The notes: generated from the letters alone by a model not told the origin. Numbered from the stretch's first letter, positions 33,008 through 46,600 are shown. The stretch is 64,000 nt of DNA from Isoetes taiwanensis (GCA_021234155.1 JAJEKV010000223.1:558001-622000), one strand, 5' to 3'. A program made the numbers and translations.

Positions 33008-35053
33008 CATGCAGGGAGCGGCTTATGCAGCAATTTCCGATGATGGGGGCATTAATTTGAATGCATCGGATAATTATACAGTCTGGAAAAGCTCGGATTC
33101 ATCCTTTGCAACAGCGGCGCAGTGTGTTTCTAGTTCTGATCCTGCTTTTGGTAATTTTGGGCCGGTTGCAAAAATTAGATAGATAGACAGATTTTGTAAT
33201 TACAGACCTCCGCCTCCGCCTTCGCCTTCTAGTGAATTCTGCCGAGACCCCTATTCTTGATCTTTGGAACCCTTGCCATCTCTGCAATGGTTGCCTTGTA
33301 GTTGCATTATTATTCCAGATCTGTATTGGTATTGTATAGACCCCCGCTCCAGCATTTCTCATACAAACCATGGCCCCAGATCAGTAAATTTGGGTTGCAT
33401 ATCAATAAGAATTTGGTTGTTTGAATCCATTGTCTCAAATTTGCAGCAGAAACAGCTGCTTTCGTGCAATGTTTGAGTTTTATCAATGTAGATGACAGAA
33501 ATTGTAATGGTAATTACTGAAACTTGGGAGTTTACAGGCTCTTCATGGGAATCAGTGTTTAGGAAGATCTCCCAAATCAGAGCATCTTCAAAGGATATGG
33601 GGGCAGTGTAGTAGTCCAAGTATACCAAGAAAGAGACAACATCAGGAGCTTTTTAATTTGGAGCTCTACATGGACATTGTAAAATTCTCCACGTTAAGAG
33701 ATGTTCCATCAATGGGGAACTCTAATGCCTAAATAAAAAATGAAGTACATCTTAATGATGCCAGCTCTGATCCAATCTTGAATCCTCCATCTTTATTCTT
33801 GTGAAACAGGTACATCAAGAACTCCAGAAGATATAAAAGAAAATGCCCATGTGACAGAATATAGACATTATTTCCTGGAACTTGCTTGATACATAATATG
33901 GTGATTTATAATGTACTACACAAGTGGTCAGATTCAGCGAAGTCCACTTCCTTCCCTCGTGGCGTTGGTAATAGCCTGTAGATGACCTAATTAGATCGCC
34001 TGAGTTTATAGATCAAGTGGATGCCAACTATATTGATGCAAAACTTGCGAAAGGGGCCTGCACCAAAATTTTTTACACAGCTAAGCTAAGATTTCTGAGT
34101 TTATAGATCAAGTGATACCATCTAAAACCTGCGCATGCACTGTTGGTATTTACACAGTTAAGCTAGGGAAACCCACAAAAGGCAGAGGCAAGCAGGGTGC
34201 TTGCTCATTCAAATTTGACCATGTAAGATGATTATGTATTCATAAGACGACCATGTAAGATGATATCCCTGATATAGTAACTGCAGTCAGTAACTGCAGT
34301 CAGAGTTGAATATAAAAGGATGCTAAGCAGTAAATATGGAGCTTTTGAAGCGAAGGTTAGAGACGATATGCTGAACTGTTGTATGACATTGAGTCTGCTA
34401 ATTTTTTCGAAAAAATATTAGCAATAAAACCTGTCTATCCACTCAAAGATCTTCAAGTTGGAAGCAGCCTATGCGACATGTCTTTTAGTATGCTGAACTT
34501 GTTGTATAACTTTCAGTCTGTTATGTTTTGTAATAAAATGTTATCAATAGAATCTTCTTTTTCTTCCTTCTTTTACAAACTTTTTTGCAATTATTTGAGG
34601 AACTAAACCCCAATCAATCAACCCATTTGGATGCCCGCATTTTCAGATTTCTTTGATGCATTAGCCAATTTTTTCCTCTTTCATTTTGCTGTTGTTTCCT
34701 ATGACCATTTCTGTATAGGCAAGTGGATTCTGGCTAGATTTTAGATGCCAAAACATTGCCTGGGTATTGGTGTCCAGTTTAATGTTTTTAATCTTCCATT
34801 CTTTGAATGCTGTAGAAATATAGAACAGAACATGGATCAGAGAACAACCTGATTTTTTTGAAGGCTTATTTCCACTTGCTAGCATGCTTATACCTTCTGA
34901 TCTTTCTTGCAATATGCCAGAGTTTTTTCCATCACTGTTCTCTATCATCATTTGCATGCTCTTTTTCTTTCTTTCTGCTTGCCTGCTTCCAACATGCCTG
35001 CTTCCAACAGTAAATGCAAGTCTATGGTCATGGTGAAAGAACCAGGTCAATGC

Positions 35054-35181
35054 ATATTCTTTCCCTTTTTCTGAAATATGTTTCCTGTATTTTGCTATGA
35101 TGCAATCAAATGGTTTGATATTCTTTCCCTTTTTCTGAAATATGTTTCCTTATCTTGCTATGATACTATCAAATGGTTTGA
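35054..35181. repeat. 64 bp tandem duplication
   Basis: Units 35054-35117 and 35118-35181 both begin ATATTCTTTCCCTTTTT and end ATCAAATGGTTTG, with a few differences. Confidence 0.9.
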
Positions 35182-38100
35182 CTGCAGAGATTAGGTGAAT
35201 CACAACAACATGCAGACACCGTTGGTAAGTTTATCTATGCTTGCGACGTTAAATGTAAGATTTCAATTCATGCACATTGGATTGCAAAGAGAGCAAGTTA
35301 GTGCTTCTAGAAACTGTTGTTATTTGTGCTATATGTGGCCAGAATTCCTAAAAAGATGAGCTTACCATCTTTGCATTTTAAACTCCAGCATTTTGTTTGC
35401 ATTCAGTACTACATTCCAGCTCCATGTATCTTGGAAACTGGACTTCTTGGAAACTGTAAGTGCTCTCCTTCCTTTGTCTCTTTTTTGCATATGAAGTTGG
35501 TGTCTAGTTGGTAGAAGGAGTTCAAGACATTGTAAGATAGTGCACTTTAGCGGTGGACAGAACCATTTCAACAACAAGAAACAAGAATGTACACTCCGTG
35601 ATCTATCTTCTGCCATGGTTTTTGGCTATAAACAATCGTTTTGAACTCTTAAGGCACATAATATGCGGTGAGATCTTTCTCTGCTCTTGCTTTCTGAAAA
35701 TAATACATGACAAACAGATTTCTACTTGGAAATTGAGAGTTGCAGGGATATAATTTTTTTTAAAAAGCTCTACTTGAAAAACATGTTATGTTAGCTGCTC
35801 ACATATTTTTGGGCCTTAAAACATATGGATACACTTACTATTTTTACCATGTAGAAGACCAAATTATACTATTCAATATGACCGCATATCATAAAGTCTA
35901 TGATCTGAATTCATCCACAAACATTTTAATGAAAATAATTAACTTGTATTTGCGGTGTAAACTTGGTTTGTATGCATGTAAATCGCCATATCTTGTGATA
36001 TCTCAATTTTATACATATCAAATAAGCCATACTTCATGCAAGACATGTTTATTTAGACTATTATACACACTGAAGGTTTGTAAAATGGTAGTTTCTTTAA
36101 TGCTCTACTTGAATAACATGTGAAAACAGGGAATGAGAGTATTGGTTGTGAGAAACATGTCGTGTGCATATAAATATGCCACATAGTATTGCATTTCGTT
36201 CTTAAGTTTGCTATAATTCTTAATGGACTTCAAATGCATTGATTTTATATGCTTCTTTAGGATATTGGAATTTGTTTAAAAAGGTTTATCTAAAGTTACG
36301 CATACCTTTTATGGATTATAGTCAAAATTTTATGGTTTGTTAAAGAAACTAAGGAATTTGAGTACCATCTAAGACTACCTAGACTTTGTATGGGTTGATC
36401 ATGCTGTGTAAGGATTGACTTGTGCAGACGGTGATCCTAGTTGGGCTTTTGTCTAAAGCTAGGATTGGCTGGGTTTTTTTTTTTTTTTAAGAGTGAATTT
36501 CTTGGCCATATTCTGATCAGCAGAAGCTTCTGGTGCACTTAAGCTTTTTGAATATCCAAGCTGTTGAGTTGATGAACTTTTTTTTAACTGTTGTGTTGAG
36601 TTGTTTCCAAATGCATTAGGTTTATGCTAACATAAATGCAAAGCTTGGCAGACCTACTTTTGAAGGATCCTTTTGGCCATGGGCTATAAGTGCACTCCAT
36701 GAGAGAACATTCGTGGTAACTTTCATTGTTTTTAACGATCTCTTCTAACTTTAAACAATGATCTCTTTTTCTTTTCTTTTTCTTCAGGCTTCTACTTTGC
36801 CAGTTAGTGCACCCAGCATGTAAAGTAATAAGGAGGACATCATTGAAGCCATATGTTTGAACTTTGAAACACGTTTTGATTCTTTACCTTTCACGTTCAT
36901 AAATCTGAACCATGGTCAGAGGTGGGAGTTCGATGGGGCAGCCTTATGCCATTCTTTACTGCACCCCTCATAATTTCTTACCACAAAAGACAAGGAACCT
37001 AGATACTGCTCTTCCTTGTTTCTTGACGAAACAAAGCAGGATGAGAGTCGATGAGAGTCGCAAATTTCCATTATCAAATTTGTGAGTTGCATCTCTAAAT
37101 GTATAAATTATCTGAGGGTCAGATCTTAGGTTAATAAGTTGATAGTTTGTATTGTTTTTGGAGCCACCATAGTTTAAGGAATGTGAAGAGCACAGCTCTA
37201 CGGAGCTATGTGGGCCACAAATAGAATTTCCTTTTCCTGTTTTGTGTTTGTAACAAGAGATTCAGAATGGGCAATGATATCCTGCGGTCCCTTATAGCTT
37301 CAAATCCAAGCTTCTTAAATATTTATTCTGATTTTGAGTGCATAGGAGGTATGTTTTTTAACATTTAAAGGAGCTTATATTTTCCTTCGACTTGATGTTT
37401 ATGTAGTTGTTTGCAACTTCATACATTTTGTTGTAGATGATTCCTTGGTAAGGTTATGCCAAGGACTGGAATTGGGGCACCAAGTCTGAGTTGCATGTAA
37501 GGCATGGAAAGAATAAAGGTAAACTGGAGTGAATAATCTGTGGATAAGCTTTTGAATAGGCTACAGGCGGCAAGTGTTAAAGCTTAAAAATGTTAAAGGT
37601 CCCAATTATTCTGGGTGGTGCTAAATCTGAACTGTCTACTATATTTCAATGGATGGATGGAAGCTTCCAGTATGGGATAAGGACTGAAAACCTTGCTGCA
37701 TAACAACACTTAACATTTGGTATGAGCTTGAACTTTTATGTCATTTGTGCTATGAACATTTTTAAGTTAAATTTGTATAGTTTATTTGTGTCTTTTGTTT
37801 GAACGATCCATAAGTCTCATTCCTGATTATAAGCATCGCTATCTGATGTATTTGGATTATGGAAATAAAAATAAAAATATTTTGGCTCAAGGAATATAGG
37901 ATGGGACCAAAATTGTACTATTAGAGGTTAAAATTAGATGTCCATGCTCCTTTGTGACATTTCAGAAATCCATGAGATGCATTCTAAAATTTTTAGCTTA
38001 ATGGTAACATGTATGCATATGCTTGTAAAGGTCAACGTAGATCTAAGGCAGCTTGTAGATCATAATGCAGTAATTGGAAAAGCAATGCCTTGCACTCGTA

Positions 38101-38296
38101 TATGTATCTACATTCAACTTCATGGTTGCACGACTCTCACAAACTCTAATTTTAGTATGATCCTCAAGCACCATAAAACAATCTATGGTTATTACGCATA
38201 ATGCAAGCAAATGCGTTAAACTAAATGCAAGAAAAACGAAAATATAAATCTTTGGTTATTGTATCTGAAGTGACTAAGGCAAATCATTGCAAAGCT

Positions 38297-38388
38297 CGGC
38301 GATGCCGCGCATAAGTAGTCGAGTGTTAACTCGAATTGCGCACGGCGTTGCCACGCAGAAGTAGTTGAGTGTTAACTTGAATTGCGCA
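38297..38388. repeat. 46 bp tandem duplication
   Basis: Units 38297-38342 and 38343-38388 share CGGCG, GTAGT, GAGTGTTAACT and GAATTGCGCA. They differ at several transitions, and the CG-rich content contrasts with the AT-rich surroundings. Confidence 0.9.
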
Positions 38389-39219
38389 GATACTGGAGTT
38401 GGTGTAAAGGTTAGTACTGTAAGGTTGTCAAGTAAATACCGATGCATAATTACTTCCTTGACATCATGGACACAATCGATATTCATTATTAGAAGCACTT
38501 GAACCAAGAAGACATGTCGATAAAATTAGTTTCATTAGCTCAAAAGTACCGCATGGATGTAACAGGAACGATGGCTTATGAAGGTAAAGATGATCCTGTC
38601 AACAGAACAGATGACGACTGTGAACCAAATACATTAGAAGCATTTGAAGCGAATAGATTCTAGAATGCTTCCTTTGAGTCTTAAACTTTGTGCAGATTAT
38701 TAACTTCAATAGCAAAAGTTATTTTGCAGCTCTTAAAACCTCTTTTCTTCATGGAATTGTCTTCAAGGTATGTAAAAAATAATAAACATCTCATGTCAGG
38801 GATCTCAAGTCATAAGCACAAAACAAAACCCCCTGTTTAAACCATTAACAACCCGAACAAATCAAATGACCCAATAAAAACCATGAAAACGAAGCGACAA
38901 CAAGAAACATGAAAACACACTCTCGGGCTATCAGAGGGCAACCCTCCGTGCGCATCACCTTGTTATTTTTTACTAGAAACGGTGCCACCCTTGTTGGGCA
39001 TAAGTTGAACTGGTACCATACATAGTAGTAATGAGAGAAAATAACATTAATGATTCAAATGTACTCCAGTGTTAAAACGCTCGACCCTTTCCCCTCCGCT
39101 TTTTTCCTAGTTGGTCTTATGTTAAATATTCTATACCCTTTTCCCCTTTTTTTTTCCTAATCAGTCAAGATGTTAAATATTCTATCTATTTATTTATAGT
39201 ATTCATATTCTATCTATTT

Positions 39220-39905
39220 ATTTATCTTTTGTCTTTCTCCGCTTTTCCATTCTTTTGTATTTCAATTTTCCCATTTTCCCTTTCTATTTTCCTTGTTTTT
39301 TTCGTTTTTTAATTTTTCGTTTCACTTTCTTTTTTCACTACTACAAAAATAGGTAGAAATGGCACAAAAGTGACATTTATGCTCCGCCTTTTTACGGAGC
39401 ATAAACGTCACTTTTGTGCCATTTGGGGAGCACAAATGTCATAAATGGCACAAAAGTAACATTTATGCTCTGTAAAAAGGCGGAGCATAAATGTCACTTT
39501 TGTGCCATTTCTACCTATTTTTGTAGTAGTGTTTCCCCTTTTTTTCCTACCATTTTTTCTTCCCCCCCCCCTTATTATTCCTTTTTTTGCCCTTCCCTTT
39601 TCTTTCTTTTTTTCTCCTTCCCTTCCTGTTTCCCTTGCCCCATTCACTTTTTTCTTTCCTTTTTCCCATTCCCTATTTTCATGTTCCCTTTTTTCTCTCT
39701 CCCATTTCCCTCCTTGACTTTTGGGATGGAGTGAATTTTGGCCATCCGTTTTTCCTTCTTTTTTCTCATTTTCTTTTGCCTTTTTCCTTTTGTCCTTCCA
39801 TGCTTTCTCTATTTTTCCCTTTTCGGTCTTTTATTTTTCCAAAATCCTTTTTCCCTTTTTTCGTTTCTTCCCCTTTTCTCTTTCCCTCCTCACTCTTTTG
39901 GCTGT
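39220..39905 (+). repeat. Pyrimidine-rich tract interrupted by a MITE
   Basis: The plus strand is almost entirely T and C (runs of TTTTCCCTTT type) on both sides of the CACTA MITE. Open frames here (Phe/Pro/Ser/Leu only) are a composition artefact. Such tracts may form triplex DNA. Confidence 0.85.
39336..39531. mobile_element. CACTA-type MITE (non-autonomous)
   Basis: 196 bp, starting CACTACTACAAAAATAGG and ending with its inverted form TTTTTGTAGTAGTG, flanked by a 3 bp TTT direct repeat as expected for CACTA (En/Spm) elements. Inside are two tandem hairpins, 39360-39421 and 39447-39508. Their arms contain TGGCACAAAAGTGACATTT and GCTCCGCCTTTTTACGGAGC or close variants. There is no coding capacity. 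Confidence 0.93.
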
Positions 39906-40754
39906 CGGGTGGAGTGAATCTAGGCCTTCGGTTTGAGTGAATCTGGGCCGTTGAATATGTGATGCAAAAAACGCACGCACACGCACAAGATTACATTTAG
40001 ATAGTTGTTTAAGAATTGTATAAATATTGGCTCTGTAATGTGAGAGCTTTCACATTTTGACTTTTTGATTGAAAGTTAAATTGGATGTTCTCTCGATTGA
40101 GTTTTTTTATATGACTTTAACCCATAGTGCATTGGGAAGGATCTTAAATTTTCACGAAAACGTGCAATGTAAAGTAATGATGACAACTTGGTTAAACATT
40201 GTTCGTCTTTTTATCTTTTCTTCGTAGACTTAACTAGAATAAATATGTCTCGAGTTTGAGAGTTACATTCAATGTAAGGTGGTTGGGGAGAAGATCCAAC
40301 AAAGCAATGTTGGTGTGGCGTTTGCGTCATGTATCAATGGGATGATTATTCCATAATTATAAATGGGTGCAAATGTCTGGAAACGTGTGTCAGAAGTACT
40401 AAACGAAAAAAAACTGATTTTTGTAACAACATTGTATTAGGAAGTTGCTAGTTACACCTGCTAGAAAAAAAAGATAACAATTTTGTACCCCAATATTTAC
40501 CAATAGAGTTTATGTAATATCATTACAATATATGATCCACATTGGCTTCTGATGATTTAGAGACATAACATATCTTGCAATTTACAATATATAATGGGTA
40601 ATTGCATTATGGTTGCTTGTGGACACATGAAAACACAACGTGGATCAACACGTCGATAAGGGAAAAAAAGCTTCATTTGTGAAATACTATTGAGTAAATC
40701 ACTTATGAAGCACTATACGAAGATGATGGCAAACATTATGGCTCTAACTTTTTC
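39906..40754. other. Intergenic, nothing recognised
   Basis: AT-rich DNA without supported features. Confidence 0.45.
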
Positions 40755-40940
40755 TTTTTGGGTTGCCCCTAAGGGGGCAAACCCCCGTTCATTGGGTTGT
40801 GGCATATTCCAGGTATAAGCTAGTATATGCGTGGAATATGCCACAAACTGCTCTAAACCCATTGTTGGTTGTAAACTGTTGGTCGATTGTGTCGCTCAAC
40901 AGCGACTCTGAAAACCAGCTAACTGGTGCTCCTTGCTCGA
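40755..40940 (+). repeat. Dispersed repeat family, copy 4 (fullest plus-strand copy)
   Basis: TTTTTGGGTTGCCCCTAAGG, then GCAAACCCCCGTTCATT, a TAAGCTAGTATATGCG segment, CTGCTCTAAACCCATTG, GTAAACTGTTGG and GAAAACCAGCTAACTGG occur in the same order as in copy 1. It ends near GCTCCTTGCTC, which copy 3 also approaches (ACTTCTTGCTC). Confidence 0.85.
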
Positions 40941-41667
40941 AGGAGTATGGCAGGATGATTGAAATGATTAGCTCGGGTCCTGCAGCGAGATGTATAAATC
41001 CGTTTTATAGATCTTCAACTCTTGTATTTTGCTTTCATCTGCTTTATATCTAGCTTAAACCTCAACCCATCTCTCAAATTTTGAAAGAACAGTTTATCTC
41101 CATCTATGCTAGTTTTCTGTGATCTTATCTTCCAACACAAATTTTTTTCTCGGATCTTTTCCTTTAGTAACAGGGGTTTGGCTTGTCTAGGTTAGTTTGG
41201 AGCACAAATCAGCTACTCAGGAGGCTTTGCTTACATATTTTTATGCTCTTCAATGATCTTCATGTTCAAGTGGAGCCATGTAGGAAATCTAAAAATGGAT
41301 CGGAAGCAGCTGGATTTTACTTTTTCATGTGCTGATTTCCACCATTTTGGTGGTATCTGCTCGGTTCCTTTTGGCTACCCCTCCGAACGTATTTTTTTTA
41401 ACATTGAATATTGATTTCTTCATATTGCATCATGATCATATATGCTTCTCCGATTGTCTCATTAGAATAATAAGAGGTGTAATTCAAATGTTGCCCTCCT
41501 CTTTATGTTTGTTTGGCCAGATACAACATTGTCATCTTGTTAACTCTAAATTCTCTGAACATTTTAATCTTAACAAAATAAAGTATGTTCATGGATAGAC
41601 TTGTTTATGTGATGTTTAGCTCTTGTTTTTCAAATAAGATGATCAAGTCAAATTCATGACTATGCAG
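40941..41667. other. Intergenic or intron of the LESV-like locus
   Basis: No exon recognised. It may hold lost 5' exons of the LESV-like pseudogene. Confidence 0.4.
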
Positions 41668-43600
41668 GTGCAAAGAAATCCGAAAAAAATGCGCAAGGAG
41701 ATTTTTGGTGGGAAACATGGCAGGAAATTCGATGGCAAGATGACTGGAGGTACTGCTTGGAGTAAAGGCTAAAAGGGCTGCAAATATGGTATGCATTGGT
41801 TACGTCCTCGCTTACTTATAGTAGAGCAATTGGTTGCCAAGGTAGCCTTAGCAAGAGTTAAAGTATTCCGAACTCTCAAGGTCATCGGTAAGTGCAAGTG
41901 GCATGTGATTGCACGTCTAGGATAATGGCAGTAACAATAATTAATAGTCAACTAGCTATAATGTAGAAATATCAGATTTGAGAAGGGGATCATTGATCAA
42001 ACAATAAATTTATATGTTTCTTCCTTCCTACATAAGATATGCTTCACAAAGGGCACAACAGTAAATTCGAACCATGATCCCCATATTTTACTGGCAGTCA
42101 CATTGTCAGCTGCTCGAGTTCTCTATAAGCTACACTTCGCTTCATATCTTCAACAATTCGATATGCTCATATTTTCATTGCACAATGGTAAAATATAGTA
42201 TATAAAAGGATTGTGATGGAAGGACAGTTGCCTTTCAATGGTGCAATAAATATGGTTTAAGTTCACCTCTAAACTACCAGTATATGGAATTTTTGAAGAT
42301 TCCATTTATATCTAGTTTTTTCTTGTATTTATTATGAATAGCACAATGGAATTGTTGAAAACAAGCTTGCAAAAAGCTTGAAAGCCTTAATGTTGCATTT
42401 ATTTCCCATTGTATATCAAATATATGGGAAATTTGTTGCACAAAATATTCAGTAGAAATTTTTTGTCTCGTTTTCATGTCTTTCTGCTCACTGACATATA
42501 GCTTACTTGAGTCATGTAGGTCATTACGATAGTTTGGTTTCTAATAATGTTGCTTTCTGCAGTAACCTTGCAAGAATTAAGAAGAGTGTTGAGAAACAAG
42601 CAACTTCAGGCTTCGGTGCTGCTGGATGGTATGAAAATGGTACGTGGTACATCACTACTTAATTTTATTGTTCCCCACAACTATTTTTTATATGAGATTT
42701 CGTCAGATGGGAGAAGTACAATGCAAAAGGCTGGACAGAGAAAGGTGCCTACAAGTATGGAAGACTAAATGATCAAGCTTGGTGGGGGGAAGTGGGGTGA
42801 ACAATATGATGGAAGAGGTGCAGTTTTAAAATGGTATTTCCAAATTCTTCTATATAAGCTCAAATTCTTTGATGTGGTAAATGCAAATATGGAGTTTGAA
42901 ACTTGCAGTTGTTTTCATGGTTCCTTATAATCACATCATTTTAATTTAATCACATAGTTCATTTGAAGGTCTAGAGTGTGTTACAGTCTGTTTGAAGTTA
43001 TACAGTACAGTTGCAAGGGTGTAGCTATTTATTCATATTACATTATTGCTATTCCTAGCCTTATATTAAGTGTTACAATGCATGCTAGGGCAGAGAACTT
43101 CTCTTGGGAGAAGTGAGATGACAAATGGGAAGAAAAATTTGGGGTTGGTCTAGGTGGTCGGCAAGGAGAAACTTGGCATTATGCTCCTGGTGGCGAACGT
43201 AAGTTAAATGAATGCTTGGTAGAGTAGTTTTATGCAAGGGAATAGAAGTGCAAATGAGATAATTGATTAATGTGATTTGCTAGGGTGGTCAAGGACATGG
43301 GCAGAAGAACATTTTTGAAATGGGTGAGCTCTCGTATTATAGATTTTAGTAAAGTGCATAGCCAAATTGTTTTATTTAAGTGCCTATGATATGACAGGAG
43401 CAATAATAACTATGGTAAAAACACGATGGCGAGAGCTGGGATGACATAGTAACAGAAAGGACATTTTATGAGTATGTTGTGTTAATTCTTGCGAAAAATG
43501 TTTCAAAAGCTGAATTAAATGTGATCAATTAACACTCTAGCCTGACACGTGCAGGGCAGAACCACATTATGGATGATTATGGATGGGCTGATGCAATTGG
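41668..43600 (+). pseudogene. LESV/ESV1-like starch-associated Trp-rich protein, degenerate and 3'-truncated
   Basis: Seven exon-like blocks match the Trp-rich repeat region of LIKE EARLY STARVATION1 / ESV1 plastid proteins, which bind glucans through aromatic residues and influence starch granules. They are 41668-41749 (DFWWETWQEIRWQDDW), 42563-42639 (NLARIKKSVEKQATSG), 42707-42833 (AKGWTEKGAYKYGRLND), 43089-43198 (DKWEEKF; RQGETWHYAPGGE), 43284-43323 (RWSRTWAEEHF), 43398-43474 (GESWDDIVTERTFYE) and 43555-43600 (AEPHYG, WADAIG). Lesions: phase mismatch between blocks 2 and 3; an extra G in the G-run near 42783-42788; TGA at 43114 and 43316; a frame change near 43425; and a 10 bp duplication in the last block. 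The next sequence is LINE, so the C terminus is gone. LESV is favoured over ESV1 from recalled motif order. Confidence 0.75.
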
Positions 43601-46600
43601 GCTGCCCTTAGATGGTTATACACGGCATTTTTTTCTTTCTTGAATTTCAAGCACTTCTCCTTGCCCCATTTCTTGATCCACATTTTCATAAGCCTAATCT
43701 TTTTAACCCAAGCCTTCATGGAAGGGAGGCATTCCGTATTAGTTAGAGAAGCCAGGAAAGTCCTAAAGGGTCTGCAGAATGCCTCCTTCCCTAGTAGAGA
43801 GGTATTACACTTGAAAGGCACATTCCCTCCTCTTCTTTTAGTAGGGATACTCTCCAACACTAGCTTTTGTGGCACATGATCTGAATGCGAGAAAGCAAGC
43901 TCTCCTTCAACATAACATCTGTCCATGAAGGAGGCTGTCCTATTAGCCATGTAGAACTTTGTCTCTAGTAAGCAAGTATACTCTGTCATGCCCCTACATT
44001 TTATTAGACCGGAAAATGCGTTAGATGGAGGAATTAGGGAGAAGCCACATTTGTTAAAAAAAAAGAGAGTTCCACGTAACTTCTTCCTCTTGTAGCAAAT
44101 TCCTGTGCAGCCCAATTTTTTGATCCCATACATCTGTCATATTCAGATCCCCTCCAAGGATCCAATTTTCAACTCCAAAACCATGATGAGTTATCCAGAG
44201 CTCAATCTCTCTCCACATAGCTGCCCTCTCTGCAGGTATATTAGAGGCATAAATGTTGACGAGCCCCCACATACAATATTTGTTTCAAAAATTACAACCT
44301 GCCATCTACCACTTCCCCCTGCATATTGATACTTTTGGACTTGTCCCTTCCATAAGATACAAGTGCCTCCTTTAGTTCCTTCAGCCGCACAACTAAAGGA
44401 GGAGTAATTACCTCAATCCAAGCGCCAATAGACCTGGCCTCAAAGTGCGGAAGTCTATGCTCTGTGAGAAGGATGACATCCGCCTTCATAGACTGATAGC
44501 TGCTAACACTCGCCCACGCAGCTTAAGAACACCCTTGATGCCACGCAAATTCCATGAGACAATAATCATAAGTTGAAAGTTGTGGGACTGACCAACTATA
44601 CCATTGTCATCGGTAGAGGGTTGCTAAAGGAAGAGGTCGAAGCTTTCTTCCTTTTCATCTCACCTAAGTTATCACGGACTCATATTTGCATCCGGCTTAT
44701 TTTTCTTACCAATTAGAGCAAATGGGTTCTCTAGCATCTCCCGTCATCATTGTATGCGTAGCGATGTCGCCAATTGGAGTTGCCTTTATGATTCCCGAGG
44801 CGATTCAAGGAGCCTTGCTCCTCGTGTATTCTTGGTTATCATACTGCGAGAACCCCTTCTCAATAGAAGATACCTACGAGATATACTTAGAGCGAGTGAC
44901 ATTGGTTGTGGAGAGTGCGACGCGTTTTGAGTTCACCATGTCATGGGAGCCTCTAGATTTCTGGCCGATTTCTAGCTCTTATACCATGTTTGGAGGCCAC
45001 CACTTGCCATTGAGTCTCCCCACCCAAGGTGTCCACTTTAGAACTTGGCACACTCGGGGTCGCGTTTCCAGGCACACCGGATGAAGAAGGGGTAGCGAAA
45101 GCTGGTTCGGGAGCGGGAGTAAATGGGGGAGTGACCGCAACCTGGAGGGGAACATGTGTCTCTTGAGGGGCTTCTCTCTGTGTGTCGTCATCAGTCACAT
45201 GCACATGCTCTCTGTCATTGCCCTCGGAGGCATTTTGATCGTTGACGTTTGCATGGCTTGGTTTGATCACTTCTTCTAGTTCCACATTGGGGAACATCCT
45301 CCTTATTTCCCATCCATTTAATAGCTTGAGTAAAAACTTAAAGCAACACATTCCACTTTTCACTGTCACTCCTTTGGGGATCTGCGTGTTGGCTGTGATA
45401 GCAACACAGATTCTAGGCCCTTTGGCAATAGAGTGAGATACATATAAGCCTAACGTGTTGGCAATAGATTTTAGGAACTCCGGGACTAATAGGTCTGGTG
45501 GAAGATAACTCTATTTCAAACCAGCAAGGGATTTTGATAGCAGAAAGCTTATTAGGGAGAAAGCCTGGCGTGTAAAACTGGTACAAAATGAAGCCTCCTG
45601 CAAATGGGTCTGCTGCACGTGCGACTAATCTATCCACAACCGCTTCACTGTCAAACATGATGAGAAAAAAGTTGTTACCCAGTGCCTTTAGCGATTGGTG
45701 TTGGGGCAAACCTAACCTCTTCAGGTGAGTTGATAGCCATAAGTTTAACCTGCGCAAGTCCAGGAAGCCCCCAGTAAAGAAGCCCACTACTGAGCGCAAG
45801 ATCAAACTTTCCAGATACCTTTTGTGCATCTCGTGATCAATTTCAGCCACTGGGAAATTACCTTCTGTCTCCACATTAATGCCATTGACCAATCCAGGCT
45901 CAGTATTTGTAGTTACTACCCCAGGGTTCTGAAGGAGACCTTTCTGTAACGCTTGGAGAGCCTCCGTGACTCTTGTGCTTCTGTTAGTAGCATGGGTTTG
46001 CTTTTGAATCCACTCCGAGAATCTCGGCTTGTTCACTATTCTCACTGAATCCTGTCCTTTTCAAGCTGAACCCTTTGGATGATTCACCCTGTTTTGTGTA
46101 AAATTCCCTTGGCTAGCATCATTCCCATCATTATGATGCTCTGATCCAATATTCTTTCCCCTGTTTACTGCCCTGCTTTCTAGAGATGAATAATCCACTT
46201 CGGTTTCTTTCTTGTTTACTTCGGTTTCTACTTCTTCCATAGGTGAAGCTTCCATGGATGATTCTGACCTGCTAGATGGTATGGGTATTCCCTGTCCACA
46301 TGCTCTGCCTCCTGTCCCTGCCCCTAACATTGCATCTTTCACTTTCTGGCTAGCGCAAATGCTTGTCTTGGCAGCCAGATCACCCCCTGCAGTTGCTTTA
46401 CCTACTCCATTGTATTGTGCTCCCTTTGGGGAATGGTCTATACCCTATGAAGCAGGAGCGGCAGCAAAAGGGCCTAGATTTATATCAGACGGTTTAGGGA
46501 GAGGATTTACCTTGTGCAGGGTGGAAGCCCCTATTACTGGATCAGAATTGAAGGAAGCCCCATCTTCTGGGGACGATTTACCGTCCCTTGAATCCGGCCA

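Larger units (their letters stand above)
33190..39219. other. Long AT-rich stretch without supported genes
   Basis: No domain or credible exon chain was seen on either strand over 6 kb. It holds several short tandem duplications: TAACTGCAGTCAG twice at 34279-34304, a diverged pair near 33996-34170, 64 bp at 35054-35181 and 46 bp at 38297-38388. It also holds the TACTAGAAAC motif at 38971. Confidence 0.5.

Noticed and set aside
32946-33182. Separate small gene (78 codons)
   Set aside because: Its start lies in the repeated exon block in a different frame from the GATA-like exon; only the later part reads like protein and may be another exon of that locus.
34661-35050. 129-codon minus-strand open frame
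   Set aside because: No domain, no splice context, and the region is low-complexity AT-rich DNA next to a tandem duplication.
39414-39940. Long overlapping open frames rich in Phe, Pro, Ser, Leu
   Set aside because: They lie in a pyrimidine-only tract and a MITE; absence of stops follows from composition.
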